This document shows positions 26,818-36,903 of a stretch of 64,000 nucleotides of DNA, one piece after another. The stretch lies in the NCBI RefSeq assembly GCF_003182155.1, contig NZ_QGTG01000001.1:1036390-1100389 (forward strand). Direction: 5' to 3'. The notes beneath the pieces are model-generated. The model did not search any database. It was not told where the DNA came from and was given only the letters and a program-made list of their open reading frames with translations. The position numbers and the translations under genes were made by a program. Numbering within the stretch: the first letter of the stretch is position 1; every line of letters starts with the position of its first letter. This DNA is from Chitinophaga sp. S165 (lineage in GTDB: Bacteria > Bacteroidota > Bacteroidia > Chitinophagales > Chitinophagaceae).

Positions 26818-29800
26818 CTACTCCCCTGCCTCCTTATCCAGCGAGTCCTTGTCACTCCCCTTCTTCAATCTTACTTGCGGATTCGTCTGTGTCCCCGTTA
26901 CACTGAACGGCACTCCCCAGATCCCCAAAGGCGGCAGTCCAATACGGCCCTTCAGGTTCAGCCGGCCGTTAAAACTTACCTGCCCTTCAAAGCGGGGACG
27001 GAAACCGGCAATACGCATCTTTGTGCGCTCTATCGTAATGATATTGTTACCTATAGTGGATTTGATGTCCACTTCGGACAGATTCGGATCTTTAATATTC
27101 CGCTTTGTGGTATTGCTGACAGCATTAAATAATTTGAACCCTTTCAGTTTTATTTTCTTCAGTGATAATACCCCTTCACCTTTCAAAGAAGGATAGTTCA
27201 GGCGCATATTCTCCCCAAACTTACCACTGATGCGGTAATCCAGTCCGACGATACCGCTTGCGGAACCCGCAGAAGATACCATATCATGAAACAACCTGAT
27301 CTCATTATAAGCACGTTTGATGTCAAACTCCCGTGCATTAATATGGTAGTCGAATGTGGCGCTCTCTTCGTTCTGGCTGGTGTATTGCCCTTCCATTTCA
27401 ACAGGGGCGCCAATGATATCGAAGCCTGTTTTACTCAATTGCAGACTGCCGTTGTCCATCTGTAACTGTCCGCGGAAATGTTGCAGATCTATCCCCCGGA
27501 AATCAACTTTACCCGCTGACGCATTCAGCGTCAGTGAGAGGTTATCGGGTATCACAACAACACCGGAAGCTCCGGGTTCATCACTGCTATAAGCGTTACT
27601 ATTGGAAGACACCAGTTCGTCTACCAGGATATAGTTGCTCTTCAGATTAAAAGCTCCTTGCAAACGTTGGCCCTTCTGCGTAGCATAGCTGATGAGGTTA
27701 TATAAATGACCATCCAGATGAAGGTCTGACTTACCATAATGTGCGTCGAACTTGTCGAACCACATTTTATCTTCTTCAAAACGGAAAACGCCATTATTGA
27801 TATAGAAAGGCAGCGGGAATGCTGTTGCTTTTAGTGAAACATCCCTGAGTGTCAGTGTTCCTTTGTTAAACAGTTTGTCGTACTGGCTGTTCATGGCATC
27901 ACTCTTCGTACCCTGCAGGCTCAGATCAGCCTTTACATAACCTTTTGCGTCAAATCCTTCCCTGCCCAGTACCCGGTATATCTTACCAAGATCTATGATA
28001 CCATTGGCAAGAATGTTATAGTGCAGATCATCGAAGTTATTCAGCGCAGCTTTGAGTGTAAAGGTCTGTCCTTCAAATTCAAATGATACCGGCTTTATAT
28101 CAATCTTTAGGTCATGAAAACTACCGGCCGTGTCTGTCAGGGTAGCGTTCACATTGATCTTTTCAACAGGGTGTTTGTAGTACTTCGTTTGTACCATTCC
28201 GTTGTTCATATTGAGCGCAGCGGTTGTTACCGGGAATAGATTTCTTGCTGGTTGATAGATGCCCTGGCTCTGGATATTAATACTCAGATCACCGGTCATG
28301 TCAACGCCATCTAACGGATAGAACTTTTCAATGTCGGCCAGATGCAGCAGTCCCTTCAGACTACCGTCTACATGTGGCTCCTGTGCATTGTTCAACTGAA
28401 GATATCCCTTGAGATAGTTACCCAATACCTCTGCATTGAGCTTACTTACATCAACATGTACGTTGGCATAGTTGTTATCAGGGCAGGAAGCCTGTACATC
28501 AAAGCTAACATGACGGATAGACTCTTTCACATCCTTGAATTTCAGATATCCGTCACTGAGGCTGGATTTAAAATCAAATACAGGAATACTGCTGATCACT
28601 ACGTCCGCTTCATGCCCGGGGCCATTATTCACTGTATACTGCGTATATCTGCCATCCGCCTGTAACTGCGCCAGCAATCGGCCTTTCAGGTCAAAGGCAT
28701 CCCAGCCCATAGCTTGCGCCCATTTATCCATGTCCAGGTCAGCGCTCATTTTTGCATGGATGTCAGGCCTTGCCAGCCCGGTTACTTTGATATCAGAACT
28801 GAAATATCCTTTATCAAGCTTAAAGAATGCGGAGTCAACGTTGATGGTAAACCTTTCCGGATCCATTTCAGGGAGCTTTGCACGAAAATCAAGCCGTAAG
28901 CCTTCAATAGCAGAAGGCGCACCAGCGCTGGCAATCGTTCCCTCTCTTATTTTCATATGAAATGTGAGATCAGGCATCTTGTTAGTCTTCGCAATGTACT
29001 TCCCTATCAATGAAGCATTTACCTCTGCAGCTCCTTTGATGTCAGTATTTTCCATCCAGGTAGTGTACTTCGCCGGCAATGCGCTAAAGAGCGCCTCCAG
29101 GGTAGACTCACCGGAAGTAAGCTTGAAATCTATCTTATAGCCGTTCTTCAGGAAGCTGAATGCACCATTCAGCTTCATTGGCAGCTGATTGATTTTCAGA
29201 TCATTCCTCTCGAAAACGAAGTTCAGCGACTTCGTATTGATACGCGTGATCAGGTTGCCATCCAGCTTTTTAGACTGTATGTAAGGCATGCCTCCGTACG
29301 ACAAGTCAAATGAAGCAATGCTGATATGTGAGTACAGGTCAAACTGCGATTTATCCAGGTCGCCTTTCCCCGTGTAGTTCACCTCTTTAGCTTTTATCTG
29401 TAAAGCAAGGGATTTATCATTGTAGAAGATCTTACAATGTTCCAGCTGGATCTTTTCAATTTTTAATGATACGTTACTGCTATCGGCGTTTTTACCGGAG
29501 GAAGGAGAAGGCTGATATACGTTGTAATTGGGACGGCCTTCGGTATCCACCAATACGTGGATGTTCCCCTTTGTGAGATAGATCTTATCGACCCTGGTAG
29601 TACCTGAAAAAATACTTGCCAGGTTTACACCAAATGAGACTTCTCCGGCAGATACCAATGTATCCTGCTCGAAAGGAGATGATCCTTTCAGGCTGAAATC
29701 GTACAGCGTGAGCGTCAGTGAAGGAAAATGATTAAAGAAAGATAACCTTGCCTTTGAAAAATTGATCTCGCCTGTGATGTTCTGATTTGTCCAGCTTTTG

Positions 29801-29913
29801 ATCCTATTTGAAACGGCCGCGGGAAACAGGAGCGGTAAAAGAAAAAGTATCAGTAACATTCCCCCGGCAGTTATTGAAGTAATCTTCAATGTCCGCCATG
29901 CGGTTCTCTTCAT
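26818..29913 (-). CDS. AsmA-family envelope protein
   Basis: A large protein (1031 residues from the ATG at 29913, MKRTAWRTLK; an ATG five codons upstream is possible). One membrane helix near residues 11-33 (AGGMLLILFLLPLLFPAAV) anchors it in the inner membrane with the remainder in the periplasm. The AsmA N-terminal domain is recognisable in ARLSFFNHFPSLTLTLYDFSLKG, and the C-terminal AsmA_2-type domain in the last 200 residues. The long repetitive beta-strand body fits the groove-like bridge proteins of the AsmA/TamB/VPS13-like group, which are linked to lipid transport to the outer membrane. It is a monocistronic unit with its own promoter. Confidence 0.85.
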   Translation of the reverse strand: MKRTAWRTLKITSITAGGMLLILFLLPLLFPAAVSNRIKSWTNQNITGEINFSKARLSFFNHFPSLTLTLYDFSLKGSSPFEQDTLVSAGEVSFGVNLASIFSGTTRVDKIYLTKGNIHVLVDTEGRPNYNVYQPSPSSGKNADSSNVSLKIEKIQLEHCKIFYNDKSLALQIKAKEVNYTGKGDLDKSQFDLYSHISIASFDLSYGGMPYIQSKKLDGNLITRINTKSLNFVFERNDLKINQLPMKLNGAFSFLKNGYKIDFKLTSGESTLEALFSALPAKYTTWMENTDIKGAAEVNASLIGKYIAKTNKMPDLTFHMKIREGTIASAGAPSAIEGLRLDFRAKLPEMDPERFTINVDSAFFKLDKGYFSSDIKVTGLARPDIHAKMSADLDMDKWAQAMGWDAFDLKGRLLAQLQADGRYTQYTVNNGPGHEADVVISSIPVFDFKSSLSDGYLKFKDVKESIRHVSFDVQASCPDNNYANVHVDVSKLNAEVLGNYLKGYLQLNNAQEPHVDGSLKGLLHLADIEKFYPLDGVDMTGDLSINIQSQGIYQPARNLFPVTTAALNMNNGMVQTKYYKHPVEKINVNATLTDTAGSFHDLKIDIKPVSFEFEGQTFTLKAALNNFDDLHYNILANGIIDLGKIYRVLGREGFDAKGYVKADLSLQGTKSDAMNSQYDKLFNKGTLTLRDVSLKATAFPLPFYINNGVFRFEEDKMWFDKFDAHYGKSDLHLDGHLYNLISYATQKGQRLQGAFNLKSNYILVDELVSSNSNAYSSDEPGASGVVVIPDNLSLTLNASAGKVDFRGIDLQHFRGQLQMDNGSLQLSKTGFDIIGAPVEMEGQYTSQNEESATFDYHINAREFDIKRAYNEIRLFHDMVSSAGSASGIVGLDYRISGKFGENMRLNYPSLKGEGVLSLKKIKLKGFKLFNAVSNTTKRNIKDPNLSEVDIKSTIGNNIITIERTKMRIAGFRPRFEGQVSFNGRLNLKGRIGLPPLGIWGVPFSVTGTQTNPQVRLKKGSDKDSLDKEAGE

Positions 29914-29967
29914 AGTAGCACTAAGCATAAGGTATAGGATCGTTTATTTGCACTCCATTTGGCGGCG

Positions 29968-29975
29968 CAAAGATA
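29968..29975 (-). promoter_or_regulatory. Putative -7 element for the AsmA-like gene
   Basis: The minus strand reads TATCTTTG, a perfect match to TAnnTTTG, 54 bases before the chosen start codon. No TTTG is found at the -33 position. Confidence 0.45.
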
Positions 29976-30009
29976 GACATTCCTACAAATGTTTAAAAAA
30001 AATAAGGTG

Positions 30010-33000
30010 TTAATTCTCCTTTTTAAACGGTGTGTTAAGTGGAGCATGGGCACTCACCGCGTAACCATCCTTACTAACGACCAGGTATAAGCGGTACAAT
30101 TCGGGGGACTCGGGAATGGTCAGGTCAAGATCGGGACCTGTGCCGATAGAACGCATATAGATCGCATTACCCCAGCCATCTGTTTTGTAGAGGAACCATT
30201 CAAATGTCAGTTTATAGTTGATGGAGTTGCCAAGATGCCATTGTCCGTTATACACTAACGCATGATAGGTTAACACGTTTTCTGCATAAGTGATGCGGGC
30301 AGGACGTAATATCTTAATACCTGGTAACGGCGGGCCTGCCCTGTCGATATGCCAGAGGCGGGCCAGTTGTGAATAGGCTGGTTTATAGTGCCGCCTCAGA
30401 TCAAGCAGTCCGTTGAAAGTAACTGCATTGCGGTTTTGCAAGTCCTGCCATGCGCTGATAAACAAAGGCTTATCCGTCCCCGATGTGATATATTGATTTA
30501 CGCTCATCGCACTGGCAAACCAGGGGCCTCTCGTTTGAGGCAGGGTAATGGAACTCGTATCATCAGGAACTACCAGTCCCAGACAGGCAATTTCAGGCAG
30601 AGCGCCGGCAAATGTTTCCAGCGTAGCATTAATGGTTTCATCCAGCGGAACATCCAATGTTACAGGTCGTGAAGGATCCACTTCTTTGATCTGCCGCACC
30701 AGTTCCCGGAGCGAGGTTAAATAATCATCCTGATACCTCAGTAATGCTGGCTTCGTGTATCTTGAAGTTAAACCGGACCAGATATTATTTGCCAGATGCC
30801 AGCCAATAATACAGTTCTCACTCTTCCTTTTTCTGACTGTTGCTATCACTGACTTTGTAAAACTATTCCATTCTCTGTCAGCCGGGAAATTGCCGTCCAC
30901 ATCAGGCATCCAAAAGGCATATTGGACATGCATGTCCAGATCATTTGCCACAGCAAGAATATTGTGATCATATACACCAGGACCAAATCTTCTGATCGTG
31001 TTAATGCCTATTTGCCGCATTTCTTTCAGGTCTTTTTCTACCACCTTTCTAGTCAGCGTTTGCTGGTTCCTGAACCAGGGTATCCCTTTCACGTAAACTA
31101 CTCCACGAATGCTATCCATTATATGCCCATGATCGCGGTTCCCACTGATTGTGTCAAACTGTATGAGTGGGCGGGTGATATCATCATCATTTTTCTGTAG
31201 CATGTGCATAGCCTGCAAGGACCTGGCAGGCTTTGACAACTTCCAGTCAAGTACGCCGCTGTCTTTCCTGCTCACCATGTTCACGTCATAACTGCTGTTG
31301 AAAAGCACAGCAGCTTTTATTTCGGGGAAGCTTGCCTTCATATCTGAAAATGCCTCCTGCAACCAGTGCTGCTGATTTCCTTCCTTCTTCAAAGAACCTA
31401 ATTCGGCCACCATAACAGGTAAACCCGAACGGAATAACTGTTGCTGATGATAAGGTGTGTACAGTTCGTTAAAACTGTACCACTGTCCGTCGGGATGTTT
31501 ACTGCCATAATTTAATATTGTTACACCCAGCCAGTCAACATAACCATTCCCCGGAAAATATTGCGTTATAGCTTCCGGTTTCCAGGGGTTCCATACCCAA
31601 ATGACATTCCTCACACCTGCACGACTAAAATAATCATGCACATATCTCCAGGCATGTATATATTCTGCGGCTGTATTATGTCCACTGCCTGACCAGGGAT
31701 AAGCCGGATTATCCGGTTCATGTCCGAACCTGATAAAGATAGGCCGTTTCAATGCCTTCACGCGGGCTGTAAACTTATTCAGATAATCATCAAAGCTTCC
31801 CTGACTAATGTGAAGCATCATTTTCCTTTCCCCGCTCAATGCTGTATCGGTACGGGTAACCCGGAACAAAGCTGCCCAGGGTTCCCAGGTGATCATGGGT
31901 ATGGCGTCTGCGCTGTATATGGCATTCATCAGTGAATCATGCGGAAAACATTGCGGTGCGTCTCCCCAGGGTATATAACAGGAGATGATATCGAAGTGGT
32001 TATTCCCCATTTGATTGTACGAGTTGACTTCCTGCATGGATGTTATACCGGAAGCATCGGTGGGACTAAAAATGCCTGTCAGGAAGATAGGCTGCTTAAC
32101 AGCCGGCTTACCTGCATAACTGGCTGGGGGCTTCGCATCTTCATAAACAAACCATACAGTAAGGCCGCAAACAATAAGCGTAAGCAGCAGCGCTGTTCGT
32201 CTCACCACTACGTATAAACTGTGCCGTAACTTCCATACAAGTCTTTTAAAGGCATAATAGTGATGATAGAACCACTCGGTTAGCGTAGCAGGCGGCAAGT
32301 GGGATATGCGCCCTCTCCAGATGCCTGCCAGTATATTGAACAACATGATCAGGCAGTTCAGAAAAGCAATACCTGCCATCACCAGGGAAAAAGGATTCCA
32401 GTCCCGCCATAGCCCGTACACAATAGCCAATGCAGAAATAAACAGCACGGCTGCATTGGGTATGAAAAGTTTCCAGTTGGTATCTTCCTTATCATCTTTC
32501 GGTGTGGGAATATAGGGCACTTTCCGGCGGATCAACGTATATATTAGTCCGACGATGTAGATCCACCAGGTACCGATCAGGAGCAAGCCACCTACCATAT
32601 GAAACCCGCTCTCCTCTTCACCCATCACCCAACGCTGCACAAAATGCCTGATAAGAAGGGGGATGCAAACATAAGGAAGCCCGAGTATCGCAAATGACAA
32701 CAGGTCGAGCTGAAAGGGAATAACTCCCAACACCAGCGACAATACCGGTACAATGAAATTGATCAGGCAGATAATTCCTACGAAATAATGGAATGGCAAT
32801 GTACCGTAATGCAATTTCTGTCGCCAGGTAAAATGCCTGAACAATTGAGGATAGGCAGTTACCAGCAGTTCGAAAGTACCGCGCGACCATTTCAGCTGTT
32901 GTTTATAATAGGCTGACAGCGTTGATGGCACGAGTCCCAGTGTCAATACCTCCGGCACGTATACCGACGTCCATCCTTCGGCGTGCAACTGCATGGCGGT

Positions 33001-33786
33001 ATGCATATCTTCCGCAAGCCCTGCTGCATGTCCGCCGATGCTATCCAGTGCGCTTCTACGGAATGTACAGTTAGCGCCAATAGCCTGCACGGTACCATAT
33101 TTATGCATGGACATCATCATCGGACCATAGAACTGAAAGGTTTGCTGGGCAGCACCTTTCGCTATGATACTATCGCCGATGTTACTGTATGCCTGTACGA
33201 TCTGTACAAACCCTATCCGGGGATCATCAAAATAAGGCACGACCCTCTCCAGAAAATCGGGTGTTGGTACATGGTCAGGGTCCAATACCACACAAAGCTC
33301 ACCGGTGGCATATTGCAATGCGTTATTGATATTACCGGCTTTCGCATCCAAGCGGTTATTGCGGGTCACATGACGTACCCCTAAACGTTGGCAGACTTCT
33401 TTCAGGAACGGATCATTAGCCTCATCACAGAGGTAACTGGTATGCGGATAAGTAATGGCCTGCATTGCTTCGAGTGTCCTGATGACCATTTCATAAGGCT
33501 CACCGGCACAAAATGTTGTGAGGATATCTACCGTGGGCCGTGATGCGGATACCGGCCTGCCAGGAACAGTGATATAGAAATAATGGTACCACTCGTGCAA
33601 TGTTTTCAGACAGGTGAAAATAACTGCTACCATCAGCAGCCAGTATAACGGAAGATTGCCCTTATTAACGGGACTAAAAAGGCAGTACAGGAGTACGCCC
33701 ATACTGATTACTCCGGTGATGATCATAAACCGGAGGATAAACAACTCTTTTTTTGAAGGTGGGGAAACGCGCTTCCTTGTTACCAT
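30010..33786 (-). CDS. GT2 polysaccharide synthase fused to a GH26 domain and a degenerate TIM barrel
   Basis: A 1258-residue membrane fusion. Residues 1-70 hold two helices. Residues about 85-320 are a processive GT2 domain of cellulose-synthase type: DPD171-H in CVVLDPDHVPTPDF, ED260 in GLAEDMHTAM and the QQLKW motif (296-300) in place of QxxRW. Further helices follow to about 545. Residues about 565-870 are a periplasmic GH26-like barrel with acid/base E690 in FIRFGHEPD and nucleophile E795 in MVAELGS. Residues about 885-1165 are a second barrel in which the expected NE and E motifs read LANN and ISAWQD, so it is probably inactive. It likely polymerises and trims a beta-mannan-like or similar glycan. 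It starts one base after the upstream gene's stop. Confidence 0.85.
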   Translation of the reverse strand: MVTRKRVSPPSKKELFILRFMIITGVISMGVLLYCLFSPVNKGNLPLYWLLMVAVIFTCLKTLHEWYHYFYITVPGRPVSASRPTVDILTTFCAGEPYEMVIRTLEAMQAITYPHTSYLCDEANDPFLKEVCQRLGVRHVTRNNRLDAKAGNINNALQYATGELCVVLDPDHVPTPDFLERVVPYFDDPRIGFVQIVQAYSNIGDSIIAKGAAQQTFQFYGPMMMSMHKYGTVQAIGANCTFRRSALDSIGGHAAGLAEDMHTAMQLHAEGWTSVYVPEVLTLGLVPSTLSAYYKQQLKWSRGTFELLVTAYPQLFRHFTWRQKLHYGTLPFHYFVGIICLINFIVPVLSLVLGVIPFQLDLLSFAILGLPYVCIPLLIRHFVQRWVMGEEESGFHMVGGLLLIGTWWIYIVGLIYTLIRRKVPYIPTPKDDKEDTNWKLFIPNAAVLFISALAIVYGLWRDWNPFSLVMAGIAFLNCLIMLFNILAGIWRGRISHLPPATLTEWFYHHYYAFKRLVWKLRHSLYVVVRRTALLLTLIVCGLTVWFVYEDAKPPASYAGKPAVKQPIFLTGIFSPTDASGITSMQEVNSYNQMGNNHFDIISCYIPWGDAPQCFPHDSLMNAIYSADAIPMITWEPWAALFRVTRTDTALSGERKMMLHISQGSFDDYLNKFTARVKALKRPIFIRFGHEPDNPAYPWSGSGHNTAAEYIHAWRYVHDYFSRAGVRNVIWVWNPWKPEAITQYFPGNGYVDWLGVTILNYGSKHPDGQWYSFNELYTPYHQQQLFRSGLPVMVAELGSLKKEGNQQHWLQEAFSDMKASFPEIKAAVLFNSSYDVNMVSRKDSGVLDWKLSKPARSLQAMHMLQKNDDDITRPLIQFDTISGNRDHGHIMDSIRGVVYVKGIPWFRNQQTLTRKVVEKDLKEMRQIGINTIRRFGPGVYDHNILAVANDLDMHVQYAFWMPDVDGNFPADREWNSFTKSVIATVRKRKSENCIIGWHLANNIWSGLTSRYTKPALLRYQDDYLTSLRELVRQIKEVDPSRPVTLDVPLDETINATLETFAGALPEIACLGLVVPDDTSSITLPQTRGPWFASAMSVNQYITSGTDKPLFISAWQDLQNRNAVTFNGLLDLRRHYKPAYSQLARLWHIDRAGPPLPGIKILRPARITYAENVLTYHALVYNGQWHLGNSINYKLTFEWFLYKTDGWGNAIYMRSIGTGPDLDLTIPESPELYRLYLVVSKDGYAVSAHAPLNTPFKKEN

Positions 33787-33787
33787 A

Positions 33788-35089
33788 TTATATTCCTACT
33801 ACGTAAAAAGGTGTATTGGCCGTAGCCACATTTCCATCATCATCATAAATCCATGAATAGATCCTGTAGGGGCCTTCTTTTGATGGCGCCCGGAAAGTTA
33901 CCCGCAGGCTGTCGCCGGGAGTAAGATCGACCATATATGCTTTAGGTTGATGCATATTCTGAGGATCGAAATCTTCATCAAGTACTTTCCATACTATGCG
34001 CAGCCCCTTCGTTAGCGGATCAATCATCCTAACTTCGGCAGTTTGCATTGTACCCGGTTTCATTATAATATTGTCTGCCGCGCCTTTGCCGTTCACCAAC
34101 ATGTACTCAAGTTCCGGCGGCTCACGCAATTGTGTTGCTCCCGTCCATAAAGACTGCATTTCTCTCACCATAGCGGTAGCGCCGCCGCTATCATCCAGGA
34201 TGCTGTACCAGGTGGGTGTCACTTCTTCTTTTTGTCCCCAGTAAAAGGTAAGTGCGCCAAGAAAACGGGGATTGTCTACGGGCAGGTCCCTGGTATACAT
34301 TTCACGATACTGCGCTGCCTTCTTCGTACTTGTAGGTTCTATTGGCACGCCCCATGCGGTGTTCACCGATTCCTGGGGTGAGTATATCCCCCATTCTGTT
34401 ATCAGGAACGGCCCTTTCCAAAACCAGCTGAATGAGGAAAGATTATTCTTCAGTTTCTGCAGATCACCGAAGGTGTTGAAAGAAATGATATCGATACCTT
34501 TTACCTTGAGACGGATGTTGATAATATTCCGGAACTGATAGTTCACCATCGTAGTCGTAACAGGATGGTCGGGATCTTCAGTATGGATCATATTCAGCAA
34601 CCTGTTATATGCATCATAGAATTTGTTGTAGCGGGCTTTAAATGGAAAATCAACTTCATTACCCAGGCACCACATCAGCAATGCCGGATGTGAACGATAA
34701 CGCTGTATAACCTGACGAAGTGCGGCATACTGTTCATCCACCTTTTTCTGATCGTTGTAAAACAAGCCGAAGTACCTGCTTTCAGGAATATACAGACCTG
34801 CAATAACAGCCAGGTTATTGGCTGCCGCCGAATCGAGTATAGCGCCCAGGCCCGCGGTATCCCAGGTCCGGACGGTATTTCCGCCAATCGCTTTTAACAT
34901 GGTCATACGCGCATAACCGGAACCTCCTTTTACTACGAACGGAGTGTCATTCCGGTACAAAATATACCTGCCACGCTCTTGTGCTATCCGAACTTTTTTT
35001 AAGGGGCCTGTAGCTTTATTGCAATTGCAAAAAAGGTAGAGGAACAAATATAGTGGAAGCGTATATCGTCGAATACAGTCAGCCCTCAT
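33788..35089 (-). CDS. Exported GH2/GH5-like glycoside hydrolase
   Basis: A 433-residue exported protein with an N-terminal hydrophobic segment (residues 10-20) followed by CNCNK, which may act as a non-standard lipoprotein site. The TIM barrel has GGNTVRTWDTAG, the acid/base E145 in LMWCLGNEVDFPF and nucleophile E232 in GPFLITEWGIYS; residues about 320-433 form a beta-sandwich tail. It resembles the last barrel of the downstream GT2-GH26 fusion but keeps both catalytic glutamates. The stop and next start are separated by one base, so the two genes are translationally coupled and probably act on the same exopolysaccharide. The exact linkage is not known. Confidence 0.8.
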   Translation of the reverse strand: MRADCIRRYTLPLYLFLYLFCNCNKATGPLKKVRIAQERGRYILYRNDTPFVVKGGSGYARMTMLKAIGGNTVRTWDTAGLGAILDSAAANNLAVIAGLYIPESRYFGLFYNDQKKVDEQYAALRQVIQRYRSHPALLMWCLGNEVDFPFKARYNKFYDAYNRLLNMIHTEDPDHPVTTTMVNYQFRNIINIRLKVKGIDIISFNTFGDLQKLKNNLSSFSWFWKGPFLITEWGIYSPQESVNTAWGVPIEPTSTKKAAQYREMYTRDLPVDNPRFLGALTFYWGQKEEVTPTWYSILDDSGGATAMVREMQSLWTGATQLREPPELEYMLVNGKGAADNIIMKPGTMQTAEVRMIDPLTKGLRIVWKVLDEDFDPQNMHQPKAYMVDLTPGDSLRVTFRAPSKEGPYRIYSWIYDDDGNVATANTPFYVVGI

Positions 35090-35318
35090 TCGATCTTATG
35101 AATTTGATATCTGCGAACATTCACCGTGTTATAAATATAATACGAATCAGGCAATATACCATCATGTAAATCAGGTCATAACGCCGGGCAGGACAGTAGT
35201 CGTTCAGGGAATCAATATATTCCAAGAACTAAAACCCCGCAGAATTGTTATCAACGATACGGGGGATGCGGCATCATGCCGGAACACCACATAACCAAAA
35301 CAATTTAAATTTTAAGCT

Positions 35319-35591
35319 ATGCCGAAGTATGTCATTGAAAGGGAGATCCCGGGTGCGGGCAACTTAACCGCCGACCAGCTAAAGGACGTATCACAATCTT
35401 CGTGTGATGTGTTACGTGACATGGGTCCGGAAATACAATGGGTACACAGTTATGTGACAGGCGATAAAATTTATTGCGTCTACATTGCGCCCAATGAAGA
35501 CATGATCCTTGAACATGCAAGAAAGGGAGGATTCCCTGCCAATTCAATCAAGCCGGTAGCTGCCGTGATTGATCCGACCACTGCAGAATAA
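35319..35591 (+). CDS. DUF4242 protein (SCO4226-type metal-binding ferredoxin-like fold)
   Basis: A 90-residue soluble protein. The opening MPKYVIEREIPGAGNLTADQL, the central IQWVHSYVTGDKIYCVYIAPNED and the C-terminal HARKGGFPANSI are family hallmarks. The Streptomyces member SCO4226 binds nickel through histidines; here H53-like (in WVHSY) and the histidine of LEHARK are present, so metal binding is plausible but unproven. It is a single gene between the polysaccharide operon and the biosynthetic cluster. Confidence 0.88.
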   Translation: MPKYVIEREIPGAGNLTADQLKDVSQSSCDVLRDMGPEIQWVHSYVTGDKIYCVYIAPNEDMILEHARKGGFPANSIKPVAAVIDPTTAE

Positions 35592-35727
35592 ACCGTTTGT
35601 CCGCCGGTATAAATTTTATTGAACCAGGCTTCGTGTATTAGTCCGGTAACAGGATATCCATGTAGTTAAAAAAAGTGCTATTTTGCTATTACTGCAAAAG
35701 ACACAATAGCTAAAAGTAACTTGAAAT

Positions 35728-36903
35728 ATGGATATCGCACAGATCAGAAAAGACACCATTGGTTGTGAAAATATCATCCATTTTAATAATGCAGGTGCGG
35801 CCCTCATGCCTGCCAGCGTAGCGAATACGATACGCGCCTGGCTCACTGAAGAGGAACTGTCGGGTGGATATGAAGTTGCCGATAAACGAAAAGGCGACCT
35901 GGATAATTTTTATGAAGCTGCCGCTAGTTTATTACATTGTAAAAGCCAGAATATCGCCTTTACAACAAATGCCACGGACAGTTACAACAGGGCGCTTTCG
36001 GCTATCCCGTTTAAACAGGGAGATGTGATACTGACATCTGAAAATGACTACCCATCCAATTTCATTGCGTTCATATCACTGCAGAAAAGGTACGGCGTAA
36101 AAGTTGTAACCGTTAGAAACGCGCCTTCGGGAGAGATTGATCTTGATGATCTTGAGAAAAAACTCCTTACATATAAACCACGATTGGTATCGGTAACGCA
36201 TGTACCCACCAGTTCAGGGTTGGTACAGCCTGTTGTGGCTATCGGTGAAATCATCAAACGACATGACACTATTTACCTGCTGGACGCCTGTCAATCGCTC
36301 GGGCAGATGGATGTAGACGCTGTGGCCACTCACGCTGATTTCATCAGCGGAACACTTCGTAAATTCCTGCGGGGGCCCAGAGGCGCCGGTCTGTTGTATG
36401 TTTCAGATAAAGCGCTGGCGTTGGGGTTGGAACCGCTTTTTATTGACCTCAGAGGCGCAGAATGGACTTCTAAGGACACCTACCAGTCTTTGCCTGACGC
36501 AAAACGGTTTGAAGACTGGGAAACTGCTTATGCGCTGATGGCGGGCAGTACAGAGGCTATCAGATACCTGCTCTCACTTGGGATCGGAAATGTCCAGTCA
36601 CGGAATGAGCTTCTATCAGGTATCTTAAGGTCTGAACTGAATGAGATAGGCAAGATCCAACTACAGGATAAAGGCAGCGCCAAATGTAACATCATCACTT
36701 TCAGCATGCAGGGCCACGACCCGGAGAGCGTCAAACGCGACTTCCGGCGTGCAGGCATAAATATCTATACCACTTCGAAGACTTCTGCTCAAATGGACTT
36801 TCTTGAAAAAGGAATAGAATGGGCAGTACGGGTATCCCCGCATTACTACAATACCGAAGCTGAAATTGACCGCTTCATTGAAACGCTGAAGGCCTATGTC
36901 TAA
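35728..36903 (+). CDS. Class V aminotransferase-fold PLP enzyme (cysteine desulfurase/epimerase-like)
   Basis: A 391-residue cytosolic PLP enzyme. The cofactor aspartate is D186 in [11 protein letters not shown] (with Q189) and the Schiff-base lysine is K212 in [15 protein letters not shown]. It opens [20 protein letters not shown], typical of the isopenicillin-N-epimerase/cysteine-desulfurase-like subgroup. An IscS-type active cysteine loop is not evident, so a desulfurase role is doubtful; C-S lyase, epimerase or transaminase activity all remain possible. It sits at the left edge of the NRPS/PKS cluster and may provide or modify a precursor, but membership is inferred from position only. 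Its stop codon overlaps the convergent aldolase gene by 4 bases. Confidence 0.85.
   Translation: MDIAQIRKDTIGCENIIHFNNAGAALMPASVANTIRAWLTEEELSGGYEVADKRKGDLDNFYEAAASLLHCKSQNIAFTTNATDSYNRALSAIPFKQGDVILTSENDYPSNFIAFISLQKRYGVKVVTVRNAPSGEIDLDDLEKKLLTYKPRLVSVTHVPTSSGLVQPVVAIGEIIKRHDTIYLLDACQSLGQMDVDAVATHADFISGTLRKFLRGPRGAGLLYVSDKALALGLEPLFIDLRGAEWTSKDTYQSLPDAKRFEDWETAYALMAGSTEAIRYLLSLGIGNVQSRNELLSGILRSELNEIGKIQLQDKGSAKCNIITFSMQGHDPESVKRDFRRAGINIYTTSKTSAQMDFLEKGIEWAVRVSPHYYNTEAEIDRFIETLKAYV

Noticed and set aside
35728..36903. True cysteine desulfurase (IscS/SufS)
   Set aside because: No active-site cysteine loop of that type is visible and there are no Fe-S assembly neighbours.
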